The notes beneath the pieces are model-generated. The model was given only the letters and a program-made list of their open reading frames with translations, was not told where the DNA came from and searched no databases. DNA of 64,000 nt from Anopheles merus (lineage: Eukaryota > Arthropoda > Insecta > Diptera > Culicidae). This document shows, piece by piece, positions 13,197 to 24,283 of this stretch. The stretch covers positions 3,776,501-3,840,500 of the forward strand of contig NC_054084.1 of assembly GCF_017562075.2 (NCBI RefSeq), read 5' to 3'. A program made the position numbers and the translations under genes. Within the stretch, counting starts at the first letter, position 1. Every line of letters begins with the position of its first letter.

Positions 13197-15182
13197 AAAT
13201 GCATAAAAAGACACTCAGAGCAACAGTTTCAGCGGATAAAAGGAGAGTAAACAGCGTGGAAGAGAGCGTTTCGGGTTTTATTCCCTCCTTAAATCACTGC
13301 GCGCGCGCGCACACACACACCCAAGCGGAGCGAAGGATTTGCTTTGCCTTTTTAATGCTTCATAAAAGCGCGATTCGATTTGAGACGGAGGGAAAATATG
13401 GAAATATGATTAAAAAAGCGGACAGAGATTTAGAACCCCACACGCACACAAATAAAAACCCATGTGTCCCCAGTGAGGGATCTCGAGTTTTACGAGCGCT
13501 TGATCGAGGCGGCCGCAACGCAACAAACTGCGCAACGCGCGAGGCTGCGGGTTCTAGCCCGAGCCCAACTCGCACCGACCATCAATGCATACAAAGTCGT
13601 TATTGCGAGATGTCGATAAATTTGGACCCGTTGCGTGGAGTTATTATTATCGGTTTTTAACTACAAGAATGCGCTAAGCCCCATACACCCGGCAGGCGGT
13701 GGATTTAATTTCATTAAAGTTATTAAATGCCTTTGCTCGCTCCGCGCACCGAGGGAGTTTCGGTGCTGGTATCTGCTGTCCTGCTCGCTGGTGCAATGAA
13801 AGGACACCGAAATGGACTGTTGTGATATGGAGGAACCAGTTTCATATCCCTCTCCGATCATTCGATGATAATGGTTAATGTACTTTTAACAAGCTCACTT
13901 CCAATTGCACTTGATCGAGTGGATCGAGCGAGTGAGACAATGTAGTTCATTTTAAGGAAAGTGTGCCTAAAGAGAATAGAGCATGAGAAAATATTAAACT
14001 CAACCTGCTAGAACAGTAATTAATGACCTTCTCGTTCTCCTGACATTCCCCATAATCATCGCTAATGAATTGAACTACATCCGCGGTACTGCGGTACATC
14101 CGGACCACCAAAACTGTTCACACCAGTCCGGCACGCCACGCCAGGTCGCGCCATACGAACCATCAACGGCCGAGTTCACCAATAGATATTAATCGTTGTC
14201 TCGTTTTCGACATTCTTCAATTCTTCCCAAGCTCAGCCAAAACTAGGTTTGCGGTCCAAGGCCAACAGGCGCTCCGTTGAGCTCCTAGTTGAGCTGCACA
14301 AACCAAAATCCATCCATCATGGGAAAACGGAGCTCAAAATATTTGTTGAAATAATAAATTTGAGCAATTAGAGCGTTTTATGATTAATTTGGTTTCCCCC
14401 AATTCCCCATTGATGAATGGTTTTTCAGGGAAAAGGTAAACCTTTTCGGGAGACGGCTCATCAGAACATATTTTAATTAGCCTCAGCGAAACTCATGCTC
14501 TTCCTTCGCCAAATGCCAATCCCTCCCCGCCTCCGCCGAACGATCACGATTTCAATCAACCATCAAACAAGGGGTTTGCAATACATCTTTCGGCTAACCG
14601 ATTCCACCGACCGCAGCAGAGCAGAGTGTTTGCGAGCAAAAAGTAATAATTTAATTTTATGACTGTCCTTGTAATCAGCCCGAGAGCATCCTTGTTTCAA
14701 CGAGATGCCTCGGAAACCGACAAACGCATTAAAATTAACAGTGCGCACTAATTTCATATTAACCATTTTTCACCTTCCGCTTAGGAACAATCTAATGAAA
14801 ATTTATGTTTTAATAAAACGACCATACACGGTCGCGTCAGGGCTCTACCCAAAACAACCGGGGGAAGAGAAGATCGCCGCATCCGCCGCTCCGCTTGGTA
14901 CATTTGTTTTCACGTGTTTTGACAAACGCAAGCTCGCCTGCGGGCGCTGTGAACGCGATCATAGGAGACCCGATAGAGGACCCGATAGAGCAAAACAACC
15001 CACGAACGAACAACGGTGGAAAAGCCCGACGTAAAGCAGCCGCAACCGTGGCCGCAGGTTTTGGGATCAAATTAGATTGCGCGATTAAATGGTGGACCCC
15101 TTGCCGCGAACCGTCGGAGAAAGGTTCAAAAGGCGGCGTACGAGGCGGCAGATGGGAGATGGAAGCAGAGGAAAAGGAATAG

Positions 15183-15184
<2 letters not shown>

Positions 15185-15243
<59 letters not shown>
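15185..15243. repeat. (GA)n microsatellite
   Basis: An essentially perfect GA dinucleotide run of about 58 bases. Read on either strand it produces artificial Arg-Glu or Ser-Leu frames. GA tracts can bind GAGA-factor-like proteins in flies, but nothing else here supports such a role. Confidence 0.95.
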
Positions 15244-15245
<2 letters not shown>

Positions 15246-18200
15246 TGGGAAATCTGGCTCCAAACTGTGCCGTGCCGGGCCGTGAAACCGTCTCCATCGT
15301 CATCGATCGGGGCGGCCGATCATTTGCAGCCGTGAGAGCTAATAAAATAAAAATTTATTTACTTTTTATGAAACGGAACATAAAATTAAATAATAAAAAT
15401 ATAATTTATGATATTTTAGGAAATTAGATAGACACAGAAATTATTATTCGAATAATGATCGGCGAGATGGAGTCGTTAAGCCGGTACGAGTAGATTGTAC
15501 GCGGGGGGCTGTGTGCTCTTCTAGTGTGGAGGCTGGAGCTAGAACTCGGTGCACCAAACCCAAGGACAGGACACACTTTTATTCGTCAACGGCAGTATTT
15601 AATTCAATCATAGCGTGGGGTTTACACGGTACAAACGAAACAACCCGCGGCTGCGGCCGCGATCGATCTCGAACTCGTTCGTTCACACAAAAGCATTTTA
15701 ATCGAGAGTGACTCCCGCTTTCCCGTATACTGCGGGGTTAGGCAGGGGGACGGGGGACGTAGAGAGGGGACAGGATTTATTTCACCGATTCCATTGGTCC
15801 ACTCCAGTCGGGGGCCGTATGCTTAGCATAACAAAATTCATAAAATTATACAATCAAAATCGTTCCCATATTCGCAGCCTCAAAGAAGCCTCAGAGTGAC
15901 ATCGATGCTCGAGCAAGCGACGAACTGGCCGATCGAGCTTAACGAACCCCACCCGGGGGAAAGGGTGAAGCAGAAGATCACAGAAAGCCATCAATAATAC
16001 TAAATCGTCTTACCGATGACTTTTAATAGACTCTAGTTGGGTGTTAAATGAGGTGTGGAATGTCATCCGACGGTGTTACCGAAAAATCGACTCCAACGCT
16101 GTTTGCTGTAACACGAACTGACTGCTTACTGAGAGAAGGGCGCACGTATAGGTGGCATGCCTGGTGGCCTCCCGAAACCCGCCACACGGTCCACGGTCCG
16201 GTGCCGGATGAAACGCACTTATCACAGCGGGACAGCGAGCTTCGTGCCTGTGGTATTCTGCCGTGTTGCGGGTGTGTTAAAACTGGGCCTTTTGCGGACC
16301 ATGTTTCGGCGTTGGACTTCGATTGATTGCTTTTTTACCGATCACAATTGTTTGGAGATTTATGGTAGCCTCGTAGCTGTGGCCTGGTTTTGGGGCGATG
16401 CACACTAAAGAGATGTAAATTTTGGGCTGATCGTTATGAGCTAAAACGGGCAAAAACAAACATTATCCGGGGTCGTTTGTAGCATGATTTATGGGACACG
16501 TTGGGCTTCGTTTCCGGGTGGGGGAAGGCACAGGACATTGCTTTCTGGAAATGGAAACGAATTAATTCAGAAGGCAGATGAGTCAGTCGCAAATGGGTGA
16601 GTTATGTGATCATCATTAATTAGCAGTTAAATGTTTTGTGTCGTATTTGGTGCTTATCTTTAAACGTTTTGAATAAATAATAACTATACGATCAATGTAG
16701 ATCTTTTCTGCATTTTGTACCTTAAACTGACATTTTCCATTCCGCTTGACCGTTAGAAAACGTTACATTCGTTTCGCAATCGGGCAATAGTTCACCTGTC
16801 ATTTCCATACATGAGTAAGAGCCTCTTCAAACATAACCGTTTGCTCCTCCAACTGCTCAAACCCTCTCAAGAAGCTCCAGTAATTAACGCTTGCCCATTT
16901 CCTTCCCTCCCATCCTTTCAGTGAACACCATTTCCATCATCATCGCGTACACCGAGTTACATCCTGGGTCCGTTCCTTATGGCCGTTTAATGGAACGTTC
17001 CGAAACACACCATCCGAACCATCGTTAAACGTCCATTACGAGGTAAAATCGTAAAAAAGTACCCCTTTTTCCCACTGCACTACCACAACCCTGGGGTGAA
17101 ATTATGACAACGGGCCACACTAAAACTATAACCGAGAAAATATGCATTCCACGCCAAAGAAAACATGTTTAATTTAGTATGGAAATTTATCGATGCAATC
17201 CTCGTAAAGCAGGGCCAGCGTCAAACCTGCTGCTCCCTTCCCGTGCCTATACTGTGCCCCATGAACCGCGTCACACGATGCGTCGACGCGACTGTTGTGT
17301 GTTTTATTTCGTTCGCTTAATTTCACGATCCATCCACACACACACAGACGCTGGAGTGTCCACAGAACTGCATCGACACAGAAATCCATTACCGGCAATC
17401 AAGCTAAACGGCGCTGCTCCCATCGCTACCGCCGCCATCCCTTCCAACGGTCCCTCGGAAGAAATATGGGAATTCCTTTCCTCATCCGTTGGGGAGAAGG
17501 GGTGAGAGAAGGGGAGCAGGACGAAACGGTCAATTCTGCAGCGCGAGCACGGGGCCCGAGTCCCGAACGACCCATCAACTGCAATGCTAACAAATTGAAT
17601 TTAGCAGCCGATAATGATTGAAGCTTGTGAGAAAAAGGGAAGCGTGATCCTTCGAAACCAACCTCCCCCTGTGTTGCCTTTCCCCTTCCGTGCCCTGCGC
17701 CCTGCGGTATACCACTGCTAATCCCTTCCCATTCTTGCTCCAAGTCCTTGTTTTTCTTCACCTGGCTGGCAAAGATAAGGAAGTCGACCGTTTGACGAAT
17801 TTCGCCCCCCCATTCCTTCGCCCCTCCCTCGAGATGGTGCTGGCTGGTTGGTGGCTTACGGCACACGGAATGGCATTTATCGGACGCGGTTATAAATGAA
17901 CTTCAATTTATTACATTCTAAATTGCCTACCGCAGCGCGGAATGAAATAGCAATATTCATCAGCGGCGATGGCGGCCAGCGGTGGTGCCGGAGGATGGAC
18001 CCGCTCTCGACGAAATGCACCTTGATGCATGACGAACTCTGCGCGGCTGCAATTGCAACACCATCGGGCAGCAGCAGCAGCAGCAGCACCGGGGAATCCA
18101 TCGTAAGGGTGTTTTTTGTTGTAGTTTTCTTAATTTTATTTGTTTCACTCCAATGCCAAATGGTGAGGTACCCCCGGAGGGAGGAAGGGAAGGAAAAATA

Positions 18201-18388
18201 ATAATAAAACACGACCCCAAAAACCACGAGCAACGAGCCTGATGACGAATGATTGATTGAGAGTGAAATTGCGTTTTTTTTGCGCGCCCTCGCGCCGTGG
18301 AGCACTGAAACGGCTGAAGGTAGCTTTTGGAGCGGTCTGCTCTTATTAGTATCGAGTGTAATGAGCGAACGAAACGAAGCAATTGGGA

Positions 18389-18405
18389 GGGGGGGGGGGG
18401 GGGGG
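18389..18405. repeat. Poly-G run
   Basis: A nearly pure G run preceded by GGGA. Its length may be uncertain in the assembly. Confidence 0.9.
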
Positions 18406-18763
18406 CTGTTTGGTTTCGGCAGTCAGACAATCAATGGGAGGAATGCAACTTTTAAACATTTCTTGTAATGCGAGCACTCACGGTTGTTAAGTATGTAAAA
18501 CACTTTGCAGCCCTGTTTTAGTGCATAAAACTCAGAGGAAGGATACGTTGTAGGTTATTCTCGTTACACTATATCGTCGAGATGTTTGGAAAGGATGACT
18601 ATACCTTTGAAACCATTCGATACATCATTAATGTGGATTATTCTGGGGAAAAACCATCCTGAAAGCTGGTATCTCATCATTTGGATAATAACAAAAAAAA
18701 ACCTAAATTGTAGTTGCAATACGCATATCTATGTCTGTGAGATGAACTTATGAACCTTATATT

Positions 18764-18803
18764 TATAATATAGAACAAGACAACAACCTTGTTCTATATT
18801 ATA
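18764..18803. repeat. Perfect 16-bp stem hairpin
   Basis: The left arm 18764-18779 (TATAATATAGAACAAG) and right arm 18788-18803 are exact reverse complements around an 8-base loop (ACAACAAC). It sits in an AT-rich patch. It is too short for a standard miRNA precursor, and no coding gene lies next to it for it to terminate. It may be a remnant of an inverted-repeat element. Confidence 0.85.
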
Positions 18804-20250
18804 CCTGTAACACCTGTACATACGGTGTCCTACAAATGGACTGGGCATGTCACATACGATCAAGCCCACGCTGTAAAGTCCTTAATATTGACCTAAATAT
18901 GTGTCCTAACTGATCTTAATACGTGACGTGTATATACATAGATATAAGACGGCACTAAATTATTAGCGGATTCCGAGAAACTACCCAATACTGAAGAGCT
19001 AGCCAGTTTGCTCTTTCATTTCTAACACGCACAATGAAAGCATAATTTTATGAAGAATATACAAGTATACCTTATCGACATTTGTTAAACGAACAAATTG
19101 TTAAGATAAAATTAAAATGAGGCACCCACTTTCAGATTTTATTCCAGATAACTGGACTGTTGGTAGCCATGATGGATGGAAGTTTACACGGAGATTGGCA
19201 GATAGGATGCTATGGTTATGGTTGCTAAGGAAACTTAGCAGAAAACAACTTAGGTTTATATGAAACTTTAGATTCTCTAGCTGCCGAATCAAGATTTAAT
19301 AGGACTTCTTCTACTCAGTTACAACATATACTGTGCTGTTTTATGATTGTTAAGCTTCAGCAGAATCGTTGCCAACGGTAGTGATTCGTGGTTACCGAAT
19401 GGCAATCAAAGAAAAATGTTATCAATGTTTCTAAATATAGAGTGGACTGCAATTACTTCTCCATGATTTCAATTACAAAGCGCTGCACTTACATTAGCTT
19501 ACCTTAGTCGCTGGCTTAAATGATTCCTTGTATGATGAAAAAGGTTTGTGTTGGCGATGCGTAGACGTCAATGATCCCTAAAAAGTTAACTCCTAAAGCT
19601 TTCATGCACAAACTCCCTACCTTATGCTTCTCCTGTAATTGCTTGTCCTTATCCTTCCTATCCCCCCCCCCTCCACATAACGCGCCCGGTAGTGGCGCTG
19701 AGCCATGAAGTGCCCAATTGCGGCTTATTTATTCCCGCTCAGCTCGCAAATCCCGCAACGATTTCATTTCAATTTCAAATTGCGCATTTCCACGCACCGA
19801 AATTCCGTTCCATTGCGCATGATGCGTTCATTTTGCCACTAATTCACTTCACTACGCTTCAGCCTTCCGCCTGTTGCCTTAATCCACCACCAACCCGAAC
19901 ACCTAAAAGCTACCACCATAAGGCACTCCCTTTCTTTTCACTCTTCTCATCCCCATGCAGTGGCTGGAAATTGGTCTGCAACGAAAATATGCAAAATATA
20001 ATCGATACAACGAACAAAAAAAAAAGTTCATTAATTTGTTTACAAAGAGGAACAGAAAATCCAATTTGCAATAACGCATATTTCACTTTTACGATCATTT
20101 ATTATTCACACACTGTCTGTGTGTTTGTGTGTGTGTGTGCATGTGTCCGATCGCTCGCGCGCGCGCGAGCTCACCTTCTGCAAACGCTCCAGAGTGCAAC
20201 GCCGGCAGCATCCCGAAGGCGTCATCATCGTTGTCTGCAAGAAGCGAAAG

Positions 20251-20280
20251 GGAGAGAGAGAGAGAGAGAAAGAGAGAAAG
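20251..20280. repeat. (GA)n microsatellite
   Basis: GA-rich dinucleotide run with one AA interruption, about 30 bases long. Confidence 0.9.
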
Positions 20281-23277
20281 AACGATACCACCACTGGCCC
20301 TGGCTGGCCCCGTCGAGGGCTTGGAAAATGCTCCGGCAGCTGGGCAGTTGGGCAACGGATTTTACGACGCCTTTCCGCAAGGATACCCCATTTGCGCACC
20401 GCTGTAGCGCGAGTAGCGCGGGTGCGCAAATGTACAATGCGTCTCACCAAAATGGGTACGCAACGAGCGTGTCTGTGTGCGAGGGCGCAAGCGAGAGTAC
20501 GCCAGTGGAGGCAGTAAATAATCAGGCAAAACCGCGAATGATTTTTGTTTGTTTTTCAAATTTATTCATGTTCAATATGTTATCGTTATGGATCGTCAAC
20601 GGGGCAATTGTCGGTAGTAAAAGCGAGGACGAGCATTTGTCGATATCGTCTCGGTTCGGGAAGAAGCAGGGAGAGAGAGGGTGGACACGCTCTCTGTCCA
20701 TTCCATTCGGGCGTTGCTTCGTCCCGAGCTCGTTAGCTCGAGGTTACGATTTGGCCATTTTTACTGCTCGCAATGATGACGCCTGCACGTACACCGTCTG
20801 TGGTGCGTCTGTGGCCGTGCTGGCGGTAGTCAGAGGGGAGGGAGTTGAATGTGATTTTATGCTACAGGAATGCGGCCCAAACGGACCGGAGCTCCTCTCT
20901 AGAGCCCCTCGGGATGTGTGTGGCGTCTGGATACAAAGTAAACAAATTAAATAATCTTAAATTATTTCCGTCGCGTTGCCGAGTCGGGGAGAGAAGACTA
21001 ATACATCCTGTGATTTGCGTATCAATTGAAGCTGCCCTGGAAGGGGGAACAGGGGGCGGCGGTGTAATTGTAGGATTGATTAATTCCCTTTTTATTGCAA
21101 TCGCTGGGAGAAGTGCGTTTTAAAGCGGAAGAAGGTTAAAAAGAGGTAGAAAAGTCAGCGAAAGAGAAGACTTTTAACTTCCTTTTTTTGCTGTAACTTT
21201 GTAAAACCATATGTAAATGACAGTTTACAGGCGAGCATGTCACCTTATTGATTATTACAGGCTTACTCTCTTCACCACAAAAATTGATAATAATCAACAC
21301 ACACATACCAACACTTCTCCCTATCCTTCCTCACCGATAAACACATAATAAATTGCATGCTTTTAGGACTTCACACACTATGTGCACACCTTTGCACAAA
21401 TCGAGCACAGCCTTGTCAACTAGCCGAAGAAAATACGACCCGCGGGCATCTCCAAAAACAGACAGGCAGACAACGTCGTCGTCGGAATTTGCATACGACA
21501 TCAGTCAGCCGAGAAACAAAAGTGGGGAGGAAAAAACGGGGTAAGCGCAACGGGACAACATGTTCGGAAGTTTGTCGCAAATATGCCCCAAAGCCATAAG
21601 GTTCTTGATGCGCCCGTAATGATAATGATTGATTTTGGTCCCTTTGTTGCCTTGTGGATCGGCTGGAACGACGCTAAGTGATTTTTGATGTGTGAAGTAA
21701 TGCTGTACAATTAGTCACCTCACACGTGTAGGGCGCACACACGTTTTTTCTTCTTGGGCTGTACATTCCCATTTTGATTCCAACAGGAATGTACCGAAAC
21801 AGCTCCAATAAAACTCCAATTAGAGATGAGTTCATTCCAACAGTAAAAAGCGGAACAGATGTTTGTGTGAGTTGCTTTTTTACATTAAAGCTACACAAAA
21901 ACAACGAATAATCCACCAACTGCCTTTTTCCATGCCTGCCGGGAGCAGCTGGCACGTGTCGCTTTGCGTAACAGCGTTGCGCAGAACAAAGAGCGAGCGC
22001 GCATCGCGGATTGCGCGCAGAAAGCCACGTGTTGGAAGGTGTTGAATTAAAACGGGCGAAATTGAACCGTTTATTGCGATCGATTGAACGCCCATTTTTC
22101 ACGCGAAACAGCTGTGGATGAGTAACTTTGGGTTGTTTTTTTTTGTGTTTATTCAATTTAATTTATATGCTCACTGTAATGATAATCTTGTTCTGTCAAC
22201 AGTTCAAGGCCACCCGGCGAGATGATCGATGCGAAGTGATCTCATCCCGTTTTGAGGTGACATTGTGCTACTTAGTAGCTCGGTTTTTTTGCAAAATGTA
22301 TCAGTAAACAATTTATTATTTTTATGCAAAGCTCACCCAAGCTTGTTTCACTTTCTCCAACACCTCTAGCGTTCGTGTACCGCTTGCTGTAGCAATTTAT
22401 CACTCACCGGTATCCTTTTCGACCATACAACAAGCCCCGAAAAAGGGATCAAAAGGTCATCTACACTACACACATCGAACCGTTTGCGCCGCGGATCGTT
22501 CGATCGGAATAAAAAGGGTCAAACGGTCAATACGCACCACGCCACGCGTCTATCACCAAATGCTTCCTGTGTGTGCGCGCGCGCCCTGCTCCTTTTCTGG
22601 TGCTGTGCACCTGAGCTAACGAATCGAACCGAAGCTCGCGTAAATTACCGTTTGTTTGCTTGCGCGCAGCAGACGATGCCGCACCACTCGGACAGGACAT
22701 TTGCCATTAGTTACAGTTAGGATAATAACAAGCCATTCGATACCGCGCCAATTGGTGGCTTTGGTCGTACCTGGGTTCACTCGCACACAACGAACGAATC
22801 GAACTTTGCAAGGATGAAAAGGGAGTTGTGTGTTGGTTGGTTGATTTTGCCCGCTGTTCGATTGATCGCTGGTTGAGCCGATGATGTTTCGATTAGGGGT
22901 TCTCGGGTGAGTTAGATGCTCTAATGGGTAGCTAATCTATCAACAAGGATCGGAAGCCATGTTAAGCCGGGTGCCTTTCACACACTACACTACAATGTAT
23001 GTTAATCTTGATTAATAATTTTCGCATTAGATACGATTAGCGCTCGGTTCGAGCCCTTCGATTAGAAGCATAAAAATACATCTTGTTATTATTGCTTGAG
23101 AAGCGTCCCTTTCCAGGTTACATTGTACATAGGAAAGCGTTTGCCTTTGGTGTGCCCCAAGCACCGAGGAAGCAAAAGGAGTGTACCGAGTTACGCAAAC
23201 GATCAATCATGGCAACCATTGGTATTTCCCCTTTCCAGCCAACCCATTATTGCTGGAAGCGATGCAGCACTTTAGCT

Positions 23278-23293
23278 CCCCCCCCCCCCCCCC
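23278..23293. repeat. Poly-C run
   Basis: An uninterrupted run of about 16 C bases. Confidence 0.9.
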
Positions 23294-23928
23294 AACCTCC
23301 CAGTGAACCAGTGCACCAAGTGGGCTGTGAATTTTGTAAATTTATTTTTTATTAAAATGTAATTTAATTTTTAATTTATTGCCACGGTTTGCGCGTCGCC
23401 CGGGACCGAGATGACGATGCGCGAAGCGTTCGAGGATGCATCGGAAGCAAAAATTAACTTATTAAAAATTCATTAATATTCGATGCATCGTGCGCAGCTT
23501 CACATCGAAGCAGTGCGCGTCCCGTTTGGCTGCCGTTGATTTAGTGGCCATTTACAAGGAAATCAAATTAAGTGAAATTTGCATACGACGACGGGCGAAA
23601 GGGATGTTGGTTGGTTGGCCGAATGTTAAGTTTGTTGATTTGACGGTCGCTGGAGTGATAACGGAATTTAGTTTTATGTCATATTTTGCGATACAATTTG
23701 TCATTGGAAAAGGTAAAAATTGTTGACTTTTAAAGATATTTTTAAATTATCCGTAGTTCGTTTGATTAGTCCACTTTATTTCCAAATTACTAATTATCCT
23801 TCCGTAGCTGAACATTATAAATTCTGAAAAGAACAAGACTTTGACAAAGAAAACCGAACCGCGAAAGAGAAAGCAAGCGAAAGCTTCGTTTGGGACAAGA
23901 TGTGCAGCTAAAAGCTTTAAAACATATA

Positions 23929-24283
23929 TTGCATAAGCATTGGGCGCTATATTTTATACCAGTTGCATATCTGTCTCATTTTTGCTGAGGTGCGTATTGC
24001 ATACTGGTAGGCGTTAAAGATATTTTAGAACAATGTACTGCAGATTGCATAACCACCTGTGTGTGAAATATTGAACGAAAATCTGTACTGCTTATTGCAT
24101 ACCTTACAGCGTATTCGCAGCTTGTCAAAGTTCTGTACTGCAGATTGCATATCCCTTAGCACACAGAAAACTTAACGGATATTTGTACTGCGTTTTGCAT
24201 ACCTTTTGAAATGCATCAAGTTTGACGAAAATATGTGCTGCAGTTTGCATAATCACTTGGACAATGAGACTCTCCTGAAGGTA
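23929..24283. repeat. 50-bp-periodic array with eight TTGCATA cores
   Basis: The heptamer TTGCATA occurs at 23929, 23963, 23997, 24045, 24095, 24145, 24195 and 24245, giving spacings of 34, 34, 48, 50, 50, 50 and 50. The last five units begin with TGTACTGC or TGTGCTGC at 24034, 24084, 24134, 24184 and 24234, so the conserved core is about 18 bases (TGTACTGCnnnTTGCATA) while the remaining 32 bases differ strongly between units. A reversed copy (TATGCAA) occurs at 24282. The period is not a multiple of three and there is no continuous reading frame, so it is not a protein repeat. It may be a decayed minisatellite with preserved cores or a cluster of binding sites. The reverse core ATGCAAA/ATGCAAT resembles POU octamer or C/EBP half-sites, but the binding factor is unknown. 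Confidence 0.9.

Larger units (their letters stand above)
11046..18763. other. Gene-free interval between al and the hairpin at 18.76 kb
   Basis: No gene is supportable here. Open frames are short and overlap on both strands, without recognisable domains. Simple repeats include poly-C near 11531, (AC)n at 13170 and (GA)n at 15185. A short tandem duplication of GACCCGATAGAG lies at about 14967-14990. AT-rich patches with TAAT cores at 14335-14410 and 15325-15430 stand out from the mixed background and could be regulatory. Confidence 0.6.
18804..23928. other. Gene-free interval, 18.8-23.9 kb
   Basis: No gene is recognised. An AT-rich patch runs to about 19,600. A chance-looking 420-codon open frame (19692-20954) passes through GT and GA microsatellites. 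An AT-rich stretch with many TAAT cores and two copies of the palindrome GATGCATC lies at 23335-23500. Poly-C occurs at 23278. Confidence 0.6.

Noticed and set aside
13480..13600. SINE or tRNA-like sequence with GGTTCTAGCCC
   Set aside because: The B-box match is imperfect, the T-arm does not pair, and the A box is not convincing.
19692..20954. Long open frame as a protein-coding gene
   Set aside because: No domain, no coding-like composition, passes through microsatellites, and overlapping frames exist on both strands. Kept only as a low-interest finding.
23929..24283. CRISPR-like array (conserved cores with variable spacers)
   Set aside because: The context is insect nuclear DNA, the cores are imperfect and short, and there are no cas genes. 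The resemblance is only in layout.
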